Shown: positions 34,830 to 47,109, counted from the stretch's first letter. The stretch: 64,000 nt of DNA from Chinchilla lanigera (GCF_000276665.1 NW_004955481.1:2986756-3050755); one strand, 5' to 3'. Numbers and translations are program-made. The notes: a model not told the origin generated them from the sequence alone.

Positions 34830-35115
34830 CTGACAGATGCTTTCTAAAGTGGTAATACTAATTTATATTCTCAGCAGTAGATAAGATTACCAACAATATT
34901 TTTAATTGTCTTTAAAATTTTTGCTTATGTAGGTATTAAGTGCATTTTATTTTGGTTTTAATTTGCATTTCATCATGACTGGGGTATGTTTCCCATTTAT
35001 GCTTCCCTTTTTGTGAAACGTCTGTCCCTTCTTCTACTGGTTTGTCTTTTTTTTCCTAGTGATATTTAGAAGTCCCTTATATATTTGTAATATTATTTTC
35101 TTGTAAATAAATGCA
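34830..35115 (-). mobile_element. Old L1 3' fragment (LINE)
   Basis: GGTTTTAATTTGCATTTCATC ... AGTCCCTTATATATTTGTAA, a reverse-strand L1 ORF2 end. Confidence 0.65.
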
Positions 35116-35544
35116 TTGGAAATATCTTCAAATGTAGCTTCAAAAACATAAATGTCCTTCATTCCTTAAAATTCTATGATGGCTTCCCACTGAACTTAGA
35201 ATAAGCTCTAAACATTGTTCTATGATGTAGTGAACATTAAGGTTGACTCTCAACATCCATCCCATCCCTGCAGCGCTGAGCAGAGGCAATGCCAGTCGGG
35301 GAACTGACCCCTGCGCTTGGGACAGGCCTGACTGATGGAGAGGCAATCCCATTCTCCTAGCCAGTGACTGTGGCAGGAAAAGGCAGATGCTTTCAGTTTG
35401 GACAATAAAATGCTGAGAGACCTACAAAATGGAGAGAGAGGGAGAGAGAGAGAAAAAAAACTTCCAGGAAAGTTGGTCTTCATTCTTAGGAGGAAATAAG
35501 AAAAAGCCAGTCCTTTTTCCATTGGACTTGAAAGAGCAAGCACA

Positions 35545-35648
35545 AGGGGCTGAGGATTTAGCTCAGGGGCACAGCACCTGCCTGGCAAGCGCAAGGTCAG
35601 GAGTTACAGATTCCCAGTACCCGAAAAAAAACAAAACAAAACAAAAAA

Positions 35649-35695
<47 letters not shown>
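35545..35695 (+). repeat. Young ID SINE whose tail became (CA)n
   Basis: The body is 35545-35625 and the tail (CAAAA)n then (CA)22 to 35694. TGAAAGAGCAAGCACA at 35529-35544 and 35696-35711 is a 16-bp perfect duplication enclosing both SINE and microsatellite. Confidence 0.95.
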
Positions 35696-35829
35696 TGAAA
35701 GAGCAAGCACAGGAGAATGAGCCCAAGACAATGCCACGTCTGTGGGTGGCAGATCATTATGCTGGACAGAAGCTGGGTTGTCTTCTGTTTTTGTTTTTGT
35801 AGATTGTTTGTTTTGATTTCATGTCCTGT

Positions 35830-35907
35830 TTTGGGTGCTGGGGATTGAATCTAGGGCCTCACACATGCTAGGCAAGTTTTCTACCACTGTGCTGCATTCC
35901 TAGCCTC
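35830..35907 (-). repeat. ID-type SINE
   Basis: GTGCTGGGGATTGAATCTAGG to CACTGTGCTGCATTCCTAGCC. Confidence 0.8.
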
Positions 35908-35914
35908 TCCTCTT

Positions 35915-36032
35915 CTTTTTATTTTGAGGCAGGGTCTCACTAAGTTGCCCAGGCTAGCCTTGACTTGAAATCCAGCTGTGTCAGCCTCCTGAGTAGCTAG
36001 GACTACAGGCATGCTTCACCATGCCCAGCTTG
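35915..36032 (-). repeat. B1 SINE
   Basis: TTTGAGGCAGGGTCTCACTA through GCTTCACCATGCCCAGC. Confidence 0.85.
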
Positions 36033-36040
36033 GGTTCTTT

Positions 36041-36154
36041 TTTTTTTTTTTTTTTTTTTTCTGGGTTTTTTTTTTCCAGTACGGGGAATCGAACTCGTGA
36101 CCTTGCGCTTGCCAGGCAGGCGCTGTGCCACTGAGCTAAATACCCAGCCCTCTA
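36041..36154 (-). repeat. Young ID SINE with 14-bp target-site duplication
   Basis: AGCTTGGGTTCTTT at 36027-36040 and 36155-36168, inserted at the edge of a B1. Confidence 0.94.
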
Positions 36155-36229
36155 AGCTTGGGTTCTTTATGACTCTGTTGAGCACTGCTTGTTTCTATGC
36201 TAAGGCCTTTGCACTTGCTTCTCCTCTTC

Positions 36230-36560
36230 TTGCAGCTTTCTTCTACAGATTCTCACAAGGCTAGATCCTTATTGCTATTCGGCTAGATCCTTGTCACTGT
36301 TTGTCTCGGCCTGAATGGTCACCTCCCTAAAGAGGCTTTTATGTCACCAGTGCCCCAGCCAGTCACTATCATCTCGTCCTGTTTTATTTTCTTTATACCA
36401 CTATTTGAAATCATCTTCATTTGTTTACTTACTATCTGGCTCCTTCCCACTAGAACGTAAGCATCTGGAGTATGGAGACCTTGTCTGTTTGGTTGTCTTG
36501 TTTTTCTGTCTAATAGTGTCAACACAAAGTAATGTTCAATGCAAGGTTTCAGTATTAATC
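36230..36560 (+). repeat. L2 remnant
   Basis: GAATGGTCACCTCCCTAAAG ... CTTCCCACTAGAACGTAAGC-ATCTGGAG ... GACCTTGTCTGTTT, typical L2 order. Confidence 0.75.
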
Positions 36561-36599
36561 AAAAAACAATGGTTACATTTGTTGATTTTCCCCCTTACC

Positions 36600-36735
36600 C
36601 CCTTCCCACTAAATTGAAGCTCTGTGAATTTAGGGGCTGAAGTCTTACTCATTTTTTTTTACTTCAAGCGCATATCCTAGTACAGTTGCTTCCAAATAGT
36701 AAGTGCTCAATAGGTAGTTGAATGAATGAACATGG
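36600..36735 (+). repeat. L2 3'-end remnant
   Basis: ATAGTAAGTGCTCAATAGGT-AGTTGAATGAATGAA. Confidence 0.7.
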
Positions 36736-37139
36736 GGTTGATTTTAGAGAAATATAATGCCAACTTGAATAAACCCTTGAGACTTAACCCACTTCACCTG
36801 TTCTTGGTTATTTGCTTCCTAGACTTAGCCTACTTTTCTTGCTTTTAGTTGACTTTTCTTAACCTTTAGAAATACTATTTCATTTGATTAATTTGTGTAG
36901 ATAAACCACTCTCTCACTAACCCACTGCATTTGTTCATTCTTCTACCAAAAATGTTAGATTGTTCCATTTATCTTCTCCTACATAAATTAGCACAATGGA
37001 TATTTCTGTATATCACTTCTTTGTGCAGAACTAAGAGGAATTATGTGAAGAATATGTGATCTCTAAAATAATTAGATGTTCCCAAATTACTCTTTCAAGT
37101 TGTTGCTCAATGCATAGTACATAAAACTTTTTTTCTATT

Positions 37140-39010
37140 GTCTATTTTTTATTTTGCACTTTATTTATATTTTAGGTTTCTCATATAAGAGAAACCATGT
37201 GATATTTAAGTTGGCATGTCTGATTTAATTCACTTAACATGGTCTCAAGGTGCACCCATTTTCCTACGAATGCCTCCAGTTTATTCTTCTTTACGGCAGA
37301 GTAGTACTCCATTGTGTATAAATACCACATTTTCTTTATCTATTCATCTGTTGATCGACAAATAGGCTGCTTCTAAGATTATAAATTTTGCTGCTATAAA
37401 CATGTGTGGTTGTATCACTGTCATATGATGGCTTTAACTCTTTCCAGAAGATGCCTAGAAGGGAGGTAGCTAGGTTGAATGGAATTTGTATTTTTAGTGT
37501 TTTGAAGAATCTCCATACTGATTTATTTCCATAGTGGCTGTCCCAGTTTACACTCATGCCAGCAATGAAGATGGGTTCCTCTTTCCCTGAAGCCACTCCA
37601 GCATTTGTTATTTGGTTTCTTGAACATAGTCATTTTTTCTGCAGTGAGATGGAGTCTCAGTGTGGTTTTAATTTGCACTTTGCAAATGGCCTGAGATGCT
37701 AAACATTTTTCATGTATTTACTGGTCACTTTTACTTCTTCTGAGAAGTGTCTATTCATTTCATATTGGGTTATTTCATTTTGACTGGGTCTTTAAATTTG
37801 GGGGGGTCTTTTTTTTTTTTTAGTTCTTTATATATTCTATTAGTCCTTTGAGGAATAGTTGGCAAAAATTTTCCTGCTCTGTAAGTCATCTGTTCATTCC
37901 ATTGGTTGTTTCCTTTGCTGTACAGAAGCTTTTTAATTTTTTGGTATTGTTTCTTGTGCAGCGGGGTTCTGTTCAGAAAGTCCTTGCCTATGTCTGTCTT
38001 CAAGAGTTTTACCTTTTTAGGATTGGGTGTTGTGGCACTTGCCTGTAATCCCAGAACTCAGGAGGCTGAGGCAGGAAGATTGCTACAAGTTTGAGGCCAC
38101 CTAGAGTACACAGTAAATTCAAGGCCAGTCTGAACTACATAGTGAGACTTTGTCTCAAAACAAAACAAAACAAAACAAAACAAAAACTGTCTTCCAGCAG
38201 TATTTCTATTTTAATATTTAGATCTTTGATCCATTTTGATTTTAACTTAATGCATGCTGAGAGATATGGGTGGTTCAATCTTCAGAATGTGGATACCCAG
38301 TTTTCCCAGCATCATTTGTTAAAAAGGCTATCTTTCCTCCAGCGAAAATATTTAGCCCCCTTGTCAAAGATAAGATAGCTGAGTGTGTCTGGAAGAGTTG
38401 TTTCTGCACCCCCTTTCCTGTTCCATTGGACCATAAGTCCGTTTTTTGGCCAATACCATACCATTTTTGTCACTGTGGCTTTGTAATATACCTTCGGATC
38501 TGGGATTGTAATGTCTGCCATTTTGCCCTTGTTGCCCAGAATTGCTTTTGCTATCTAAGTCTCTTCTGGTTCTGTATGAATTTTAGGATTGTTTTCTCTA
38601 GTTCTGTGTGGAATGCTATTAGTATTTTGATTGGGATTGTATTAAACCTGTTTAACAGTTTTCAAAGTATGGCCATATCAACTATATTGGTTCTGCCTAT
38701 CCTGGGACAGAGAATATCTTTCCATTTTCTGATTTCCTCTGAGGTCTCATTTTTCAGAGTACTGCAGTTTTCATTGAAGATGTCTTTCACTTCCTTAGTT
38801 AGGTTAATTCATACTCAGTATTTAGTACTCGATAGTATTTTATAGTATTTAATACTTAGTATCTAACTTTTCTTGATGCTATTGTGAAAGGCATTGTTTC
38901 CCTAATTTCTTTCTCGGCAAGCTTATTATTGGTGTACAAGAATGCTACTGATTTTTGAATGCTGATTTTGTATCCTGCTGTGCTACTCACTTTAGTTAAC
39001 TTTTGAAATC
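37140..39010 (-). mobile_element. 5'-truncated L1 (LINE), ORF2 C-terminal part and 3' UTR
   Basis: The minus strand encodes broken stretches of L1 ORF2, such as [15 protein letters not shown] and YLIFDKGAK, with the conserved AGTACTCCATTGTGTATAAA 3' region at the low-coordinate end. It is split by a B1 at 38025-38185. Frames are broken, so it is dead. Confidence 0.92.
38025..38185 (+). repeat. B1 SINE nested in L1
   Basis: GGGTGTTGTGGCACTTGCC through TTGTCTCAAAACAAAAC(AAAAC)n. Confidence 0.92.
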
Positions 39011-39660
39011 ATTCATTTTAGAAGTATGGATAGCATCTCTGATATGTGGATCGGGGCAGTAAGGTTGAAGTCTGACTACATATGTGCAGGGCACCAAATA
39101 CTCCATTCATGTTTCCCTACTCCTCTGCACGTAAGTACCTCCAATCCCGATCTTCAGGGAGGTGGATTTGAGATTTGCTTCTCTGTCTCCACACATGGCC
39201 GCTTCATGAGTAAACACTTTCTCTTTTGCAAATCTCATTTCTATAATTGGTGTATTGGTAGCAGGTGAAACAGGCCTGGTTCAATAACATCATTTGAAGA
39301 TGATTCTCTTCCATTTTATCATTGGGACATTTTGTGCATATGTAATATTCCCATGGATAAAGGATTCGTGTCCTGCAAAGTGCTTTATGATCTGACCTTA
39401 ATATCTTTTCAATATTATTTTTCACCCCCTATATGCTCACTTTCTCTCACATTTGCTATATACTCCAATCACATAAAATTCTAGAACAATTGGTTTTTAT
39501 GGGAAAGATAGTCCTAAAACCTACAAATAAAAGTTAAAACCTCCACATTTCAAGATTACTTTTTATCATAGCAATAAGCATAAATTTATTGAAGATACTA
39601 TTTTTTGCAGTTAAAATGGCTCCGCCATGTGGCAATAATATAAATAGCTTCTAGTTCACC
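39011..39660. other. Intergenic stretch; possible L2 remnant 39300-39470
   Basis: Phrases such as AAAGTGCTTTATGATCTGACC are L2-like; otherwise nothing recognised. Confidence 0.4.
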
Positions 39661-39666
39661 ATCACC

Positions 39667-39775
39667 AGGGGCTGGGGGTTTAGCTCAGTGGCACAGTGCC
39701 TGCCTGGCAAGCACAAGGTCATGAGTTCAATTCTTGGTATCGGAAAAAAACAAAACACACACACAAAAAGAAAAT
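39667..39775 (+). repeat. ID SINE with near-perfect target-site duplication
   Basis: TAGTTCACCATCACC (39652-39666) versus TAGTTCACCCTTACC (39776-39790). Confidence 0.92.
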
Positions 39776-39799
39776 TAGTTCACCCTTACCAGTTTTTGT

Positions 39800-39945
39800 T
39801 TTTGTTTTGAGACAGGGTCTCCTTGTGTAATTCAGACTGGCCTTGAACTCACTATGGAGCCCAGGCTGTCTTCAAACTCGTGGCAACCTTCCTGACTCAG
39901 CCTCAGTGCGGGATTATAGGCATGCCCGAGTCCCATCACAGGTTT
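39800..39945 (-). repeat. B1 SINE
   Basis: GAGACAGGGTCTCCTTGTG through GGATTATAGGCATGCCC. Confidence 0.88.
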
Positions 39946-40587
39946 TGAAAGTATACAATTCCTGAAAATTGTTAGGGCTTTACATTGCTTGTGATTTCAT
40001 GTAGAGAGGTGTTAATAGTTTATAACAAATTATTCCAAATTTGCATAATTCAAATATAGGTGGACCTCTGTATCCATGGGCTCCAATTCCAAAGATTCTA
40101 CATTGGATAATGTTTCAAAATGAGACAAAATAGAAAACCTTAGACATAATTTACAACTAATGCAGAATGTACTGAAATAGTTAAAATCTGATTCTGAAGC
40201 TCTTTAGGCCAAAGGAGGAAGAGACAAGAGTTGGTTCAAGGATGTGTTTAGGAGTGGCAAGGAAAGTAGAAATCAATCCTAAACTGTCAGCTTACCTGTA
40301 CTCACATAGATATATGCTTCATTCTGGAGAAAAATTGTCGTAAAAGGATACAGGCTCCTTGGGGCCCTGGAAGTCCTAGGATTGAAAATTTAAGTTTCAG
40401 CAGGTCAGTTCTGGCTGTCTTTACCCATTCTGAGGATGATGTTAAAGGAGGAGGTAATGGTGAAAGGGGAGATTTAATCTTCCTAAACTCTACATAAGTC
40501 ACTTTACATAAAGAATTTTAAAACTCAAATATCCACTGGCAATTAATGTAAATGACTGAAACAAACTATAAAGAAAATCACGGGGGA

Positions 40588-40746
40588 GGGGGCTGCATGT
40601 GGTGGCACATGCTTGTAATCCCAGCACTCAGGAGGCTGAGGCAGGAGGATTGCTTCTCGTTCAAGGACAGCCTGGGCTACATAGTGAGGTCAGGACCAGC
40701 CTTAACTATAGACAAAGTCCCTGTCTCAAAAAAAAAAAAAAAAAAA
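40588..40746 (+). repeat. B1 SINE
   Basis: GGCTGCATGTGGTGGCACATG through CTGTCTCAAAAAAAA. Confidence 0.93.
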
Positions 40747-41208
40747 GATCACATGGACCTCCTTGACATAGGACCACCCCCTTAGTTTTTGTTTTTGTTT
40801 TTGTTTTTTTACTTTTGATGGATAAATTATTATTATGGGAAAATAACAATATTTTTAAGAGAAGCCAGCTATCCAGACTTGTAAAACTTCTAAATTCTAA
40901 ATATTGGCTCAAAAAATTTAAATCATTTTAAACAAAACATCTAGGAGCTGAATTTGGCCCATTAGGCTACCAATGTGTGCACTCTAAAGTTTACTATAAG
41001 GTCTGGTAAAATATCAGGAGGGTTTCTGACCAAAGCAAATCTCAGTTGTGAATGAGTTTTATAGAATTGCAAAATGGTGGTTAGACTCTAGTGCCTTTCT
41101 TTTGTATATGGTATTTCCTTTGCCAGACTTCTATCCAACATAAAAACAAACAACAAACTGACCTTTTCCATCAAAGCAGAAGCAGTTGGTCAACATATGT
41201 TAAGAACA

Positions 41209-41308
41209 GCGGGCTGGGGATATAGCTCAGTGGCACAAGCACCTGCCTGGTAAGCGCAAGGTCTTGAGTTAATTTCTGGTATCAAAAAAAAAAAAAAAAA
41301 AAAAAAAA
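41209..41308 (+). repeat. ID SINE
   Basis: GGGCTGGGGATATAGCTCAGT to TTTCTGGTATC, poly-A, flanked by GAACAGC. Confidence 0.9.
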
Positions 41309-41550
41309 GTGAACAGCAAAAGAGGAGAAGCATAGGATGGAAAATTTGCCTTGAGACTGGCCCTGTTTGCTTCAACTGGATGGAACCCCATAGAAGCAAT
41401 AGGTCAATTGCTTGTGTGCAGTGGCAGGTGGTGCTGCTTCATAGGTTTATTAAAGGTTTTCTTTTCTAATATTGTGGATTTTGTACTAGAGCTGTGTTCC
41501 TACTTGTTTTGTTCTGTAAGGGGCCACTGGACCCCACAATATCTCTTCTG

Positions 41551-41633
41551 CCTTGAGTTAGAGGGATATAGTAGGTTCTAAGAATTGTCTTCTTGGGGGA
41601 ATGTCTTCCTGGATGGGTCATTGAGGGTGAACC
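41551..41633 (-). repeat. Left arm of an inverted repeat
   Basis: Its reverse complement matches 42372-42450, sharing CCAGGAAGACATT, ATTCTT and AACTCAAGG in order. Confidence 0.8.
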
Positions 41634-42371
41634 TATTCTGTACCTCCTTTCCATGCCTACCTGGGGGCTGAGTGCATGGGTGTGAATTGCTGGGTGGAAA
41701 ACTGGTGTAAAGGTTGCCACCCTGAGAATGAGGGCAGAGCAGGAGATCTCGCAAAGAGATGATGATAGGAATCTCTGGGCATGGGGTGGAGAAATATAAT
41801 CACTGACATGAAAAGGTTGGCAATAGTTGTAAAACTGGTCCCCTCCACCTTGCCCACTGATTCCATCTCTTCCTATTTTACAAAGTTCTTAATATTAGCA
41901 ATTGTGCTCTCTCTCACATACACTTAATCTCTTATCTATACTGGTCCCTCCCTTGTACCCTCCAGTAGAAATAAGTTTTCCTTTCCATCTGAAGATCTTC
42001 CCTAATACTTACCTCCCTCTCCACTTGCTACTGTGTGGCTTCTGCCTGCCTCGCCCTTCCACTGCAATTGCCCTTCCCAGGCAGTCTCTGACCCAGTTGT
42101 CAAATCCAACCTTACTTGATTGGTCTGCAGCTTGCAGCCTCATTCATCATCTTCTTGACTTTCTGGGATTCCAGGACACAAATCCTCAGGTCTTCTTCAA
42201 CTTCTCTGACTGTTCCTTCTGGGTGTTTGTTTCTGCTGGCTCCTCTGTTTTGAAGCTAATGCTAGCCCCTCAGTGGCATACCATACCCTGGCTGGACACA
42301 TTCCTGGGTTAGGGCAGCCCTTCCTAAAAGGAACAGAAAGGAAGGACAAAATAAAACTGGTTTCCCAGTGG

Positions 42372-42450
42372 GTTCCCTCGAAATGACCCACCCAGGAAGA
42401 CATTTCCCTAAGAATAGAATTCTTGGGACTTACATTCCTCCAACTCAAGG
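42372..42450 (+). repeat. Right arm of an inverted repeat
   Basis: Matches the reverse complement of 41551-41633 over about 80 bases. About 740 bases of unrecognised sequence separate the arms. Confidence 0.8.
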
Positions 42451-42825
42451 TGAGATAATCAGCTTGATATTCTTACGCCCTGAATACCCTGTGCAACTAT
42501 ATGCTGCAGCCCGGAGTACTACACTGGGTGCTCATCTTTTTCTTGTTCTATCGTCTTTTCCTCTGCAACTTTGTTTGCTTTCATGGTTCTAACTCTAACC
42601 TATGTTTTAACTAATCTCTAGAGATCTTTTCACGTGCCTCTTGGACTTCTCTACCTGGGGTCACTGTTGGCACACCAAACTTGCCACTGTTCAAACTGAA
42701 TTCAGATGTACAACTTGCATGCTCCCAAATACGACTATGTCTCTGCATTTTCCCTACTATCTTCTTGTACAACTGAAAATTTAAAGGTTACCTATGTCTC
42801 TTCCCTTTCTGTGGCCTAAAGCTTT

Positions 42826-42905
42826 TGGACTGGGAATGTAGCTTAGGGGTAGAGAATTTGTGGACTATGTGTGACGCCATGGGTTCAATCCCAAGTATCG
42901 AAAGG
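42826..42905 (+). repeat. ID-type SINE, diverged
   Basis: GGACTGGGAATGTAGCTTAG to TTCAATCCCAAGTATCG. Confidence 0.75.
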
Positions 42906-43094
42906 GAAAGACAAAAAAGCAGCAGCAATAACAGAACAATCCAACACAGTCTATGACTTATGTTATCTTCCAAGATACCGGAATAGCTTTGTAACTGGTT
43001 TCCTTCTCCCCAGAATCTCTCCTTTCTCAGTCACCCACCTTGCCTTCCTCCCCTGGCATCAGCTTTTTCTTTACACAGATCTGAGCGTCTTGTT

Positions 43095-43395
43095 CCTTTG
43101 TTTAAAACCCTATTTTGGCTTCTAATTAAGCACAAGATAAACTCCAGATGCTAGGCGTGGCATATAAAACCCTTTATGTCCTGGATCAAACCTACTTTTC
43201 CTGTCTTACACCCTGCCTCTGGTCTCAACACATTCCTTTGTTTTAACCACATCAGATTATGATGCACAATGACTTGAACACGATTCTGCCATGTGCTTTC
43301 ATGTCTCTGCGCTTTATGCTGGTGCCTTCAATGCTCTTCTGGTTTTTGACTTATAAAATCTCATCTGCTGTTCAAGATCACACTATCACTTATTT
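43095..43395 (+). repeat. L2 remnant
   Basis: TAAAACCCTTTATGTCCTGG ... GCTGGTGCCTTCAATGCTCT follows the L2 3' order. Confidence 0.7.
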
Positions 43396-43397
43396 TT

Positions 43398-43482
43398 CAC
43401 CACTGTAATCCTGGGGTTTGAACCCAGGACCTCATGTATGCTAAGTAAACTCTCTCCAAGACTGAGCCAAACTCCCCTTAGT
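43398..43482 (-). repeat. ID-type SINE, diverged
   Basis: CTGGGGTTTGAACCCAGGACC then ACTGAGCCAAACTCCCC. Confidence 0.7.
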
Positions 43483-44589
43483 CTGGACACTTTTTTTTTT
43501 CAGGTATCCCTATCCTTAATTAACAGCTACCCATTGCTTCTACAGCACTGCTGGTATGTTAGTTTACACTGTCTGAAAGTTGTTTTGTACCGCTTTTCCA
43601 CTTCTTTATGAGTTTCTTAAGAACAAGTTTAAGCTTTTTCGTCTTCATATCATCAACAGCGTGGTATGTTAGATATGGAATAAAAACATGATTTTAATTA
43701 GGCAGGAAGCTTAAACATTGTTTTGTGAAAGAACTGATGGTTTCTTTCAGCATAATTTTTAGCCTGTTCCTTTTTTTTTTTTTTTTTTCAGTTACTGGAA
43801 GAATCTCCAAATAAGTTGGTTGCTGGGCTTCCACAGAGCCAGTTGCTATGTCATATTACCATTCTTTAGCAATGTCTCTCTACGGACATAGAAACTCTGA
43901 TTTCTCAACTGACTGGTGCCTGTGTATGGATTTTTTTTTCACGTATTTCTAAGTACCAGTGATGAGCTTCATTCTAAGACCTATATTCTAGGTTCCACAG
44001 AAAACTCTCCTTGTTTCAAATAGCAGGATTTTAGTGTTAAGGCAGTTATATGTGTACTGTGGGTCCCCCAAACCTTGCAATAGTACTGTAATCTTCAAAG
44101 CCTGGGGAGGCTAGCATTTATTGGTTTTTCTAGACAGCCTGGCAAAACAGTATTGATGCAGAAGCCTGAGCTGTATCATTCTCTTTAGTATATGCTGGGT
44201 TAAGCAGGAGCATTCATGCACTCCACGAAGCCCAGAATGTGTAGTTTTCTTGAAATGAGCAGATGTATATCTGTAGAACCGTGGTAGTAGCTTCTGAGTG
44301 GGTGGGAAAGGGATTGACTCCAATTTCCCCTCACATGTAAGAACTTGGTTCTGACTAGAATCCAAGCAACAAGTTGCCGTTGAAAATGCAGTGATTGGCC
44401 AGCAAAGGACGCCTACAGGAAGAGCCAGTGGGAGGATTTCTCGGGATATGTCAACCCATCGCAAGCTCTAGGCTTCGCGTTGAGCCCTCAATGCCTTTGG
44501 GCCTTTCAGACTTCTTAGAAGATTCATTGAAGTCAATTCCTGATGCTAAAATATTCCGGGTCTGCACAAGGTATGGAAAATCATCAGCC
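43483..44589. other. BLMH upstream flank, nothing recognised
   Basis: No gene or repeat is supported. An inverted CCAAT (ATTGG) lies at 44394-44398, just outside the CpG island. Confidence 0.45.
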
Positions 44590-45480
44590 TCCCGCCTCAA
44601 AGCGGGACTGGTCCCACGAGGGTGGCCCTGTGACCAAGACTAAGGATCGCAGATGGCCGAAGGCGCCGGCGCCGCCACGACACAAGCGGCCACACACCAC
44701 GGCGAACCCGGGCGGTACTAACCTTGAGACCCGCCCGTGCGGGGGCACTGGCCACACAGCGCGCGTCAGCGAGGACGCCCCCGTCGGCCCTCCCCCGGGC
44801 GGGGCCAACCCCGACGGCGCTGAGTCAGCAACGCGAGGGGGGAGTTTTGTCCCTCCGCGGACCCCGTTTCTCTAGGCCTTAACCTCCTCGCAGCCAGCGA
44901 GCTGGTTTCCTTTTTCCGGCGCTCCGGGTGCGAGAGCCGGGTCTGGCCACCCAGGCAGCGGGCTGCAGTGCAACCCCAGCTCTCACCTGAAGACCTTCCA
45001 AACTAACGTTATCCCGGCGGGCAGTGTGGGCGCCATGAGCAACGCGGGTGAGGTGCCGCTCTTCCCTGCCGAGCGCCTGCCGGTGTCCTGTCCGGGGGTT
45101 CCGCGGCACCCGGGAGGCCCGGCGGCGCCGAAGGCCGGGGAGGTGGGGGGGCGCCGGGACCGGGTCGATGGCGGGGATGGAGTGGCCTGGAGGGAGGCAG
45201 CAGCATCTTGGAGGTGGACGCCGGTAAAAGGCTTCCCTGCTTCAGTGGTCACCTCGAAGTTAGACCCGGGATGCGGGAGCCCGGGGGCAGCCCCTTCGCC
45301 GTCTTTTCGGTGTTACCATTCTGTTTGGTTCCCCAGCAGGACTCGATTCGGAGAAGGTCGCAACCCTGATCCAGAAACTGAATTCCGACCCTCAGTTTGT
45401 GCTCGCCCAGAATGTCGGGACCACACACGACCTGCTGGACATCTGCCTGAGGAGGGCCACGGTCCAGGGCGCGCAGCATG
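44590..45480 (+). promoter_or_regulatory. BLMH: BLMH CpG island and TATA-less promoter
   Basis: An abrupt rise in GC and CpG against an AT-rich background surrounds BLMH exon 1. A canonical Sp1-type GC box GGGCGGGG lies at 44797-44804 and a palindromic Maf/AP-1 core GCTGAGTCAGCA at 44819-44830. I see no TATA box near the likely start. Boundaries are estimated by eye. Confidence 0.85.
45035..45047 (+). CDS. BLMH: BLMH exon 1 (MSNA + first base of Gly5)
   Basis: The ATG in GGCGCCATGA (G at -3) is followed by only 13 coding bases before a GTGAGG donor. The tiny first exon sits in the CpG island, as expected for this gene, whose human product starts MSSSG. Confidence 0.88.
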
Positions 45481-47064
45481 TGTTCCAGCATGTTGTGCCT
45501 CAGGAAGGCAAGCCGGTCACCAACCAGAAGAGCTCGGGTGAGACCTGAGACTTCCTGTATACTTTACTTGACTTTTCTGATAGCGATCCACGTTGGTGTG
45601 TTACTTAAGAAGGGCCTTAGGGGAACAGAGGTTTTACTGAAAGAGCTTGTGGTAAATCCGTAGAGTTAGGCACAGGTAAAAAGCTGACCTGAGAACATTA
45701 TCTCTGTGGCTTGTTTTGCTGCTCTGTAGCTTGTTGGTACCTTTATAGGGTGAGCACTAAATTGTCCAGTCCGTCCTTATCTGTTTAAGCTGCGGTTAAT
45801 TCTGTCCTGTGTTGATGTTACGTGATTGCGGCTCCGTGTCCTGTATACTTGTCAGTGCTCTTGGTCGCAGAACAGACCGTGCAAAAATGTTTATTCTCCA
45901 GAAGGTTCCCAGTATTGACCTGAAGGCATATACAAGTGTATGAAATAGAAAAGACAATATAATTACATCAGAATGCCATCAAATGTTATTTTTTAATATA
46001 CTCCTTGGCTGGAGTTGATGTGCTCAGTTACCACCAATAGGCCAGTTTGTAGTACTAAAATTAAATTCTTGCCTTGCTGATTGGGAGTTCTTGTGTTGCT
46101 ATCTACTGTCTAGCATTCTAAAATTCTCTACCGTGAAAGATTGGTTATCTGAGAAACTGAGGAGAACATTTTAACAACCAAATTTTTAAATATATATATA
46201 TTTTTAAAAAGTCTTTCTCCCCAGACGTGGTGGCTCATACGTGTAATCTCAGTACTGAGAGTGCTGAAAAGTTTGAGGCAGACCTGGACTATGTAGGGAG
46301 TTTAAGGCCAACCTAGACTAGGTAGGGAGAATTGTTTTAAAAAAAGTCTTTCTCCAGTTAGAAACTCCTCCTAGTGTATCTTTATTGACAAAAAGCACGT
46401 TATTGTGTAATTGGAGCCAGTCAGACTCATAAAGTGTACGTTTAACATATATATGTAAATTATGCCTCCATACAATTTACTTTTAAATTTTAAGGGAAAA
46501 ATTATGAACTTGCAATAATTAATGTATTGGGATGATAGAAGGTGCTTAGGGTAGCATGGGCCATCAGGTTACAGATCATCCAGTTACCTTTGTAATGTCA
46601 CAGTACTCCTACATAGTTTAGGTTACCGTGACCTCCTAGGGGAAAATCTGGGAATGTTAACCTGGATCAGATTAGGTCTTATACATTGTCTCGCTTTTAT
46701 TTACAAAAAATACAAATAGCACATGAGCTGTGTGATTTGTTTTAATGCAGTTTTCACATTCACATCCATATCCCTTCTACTAGAAATATATAATGTTTAG
46801 GAAAGAGGTGACATACAAATAAGCTTAAGGTCAAGATGAGCCATAGTGAGGCATCTGTGACTTTGAGAGACAATACTGAAGTTTTTTTTTTCTTTTCCTG
46901 TTACAAAATTATTTTTGTTCGGGGCTGGGGATTTAGCTCAGTGGCACAGCGCCTGCCTGGCAAGCGCAAGGTCGTGAATTCGATTCCCTGTACTGGAAAA
47001 AAAAAAACAAAAAAAATATTTTTGTTCAACATAGAAAATTTGCAAAATATCCACAGGAGATTTA

Positions 47065-47109
<45 letters not shown>

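Noticed and set aside
38270..38845. 191-codon plus-strand frame
   Set aside because: It is antisense to L1 ORF2, whose minus-strand protein is recognisable.
45026..45541. 171-codon frame across the BLMH CpG island
   Set aside because: It is open because GC-rich DNA has few stops. It starts at GTG, reads through intron 1 and enters exon 2 in the wrong frame for BLMH.
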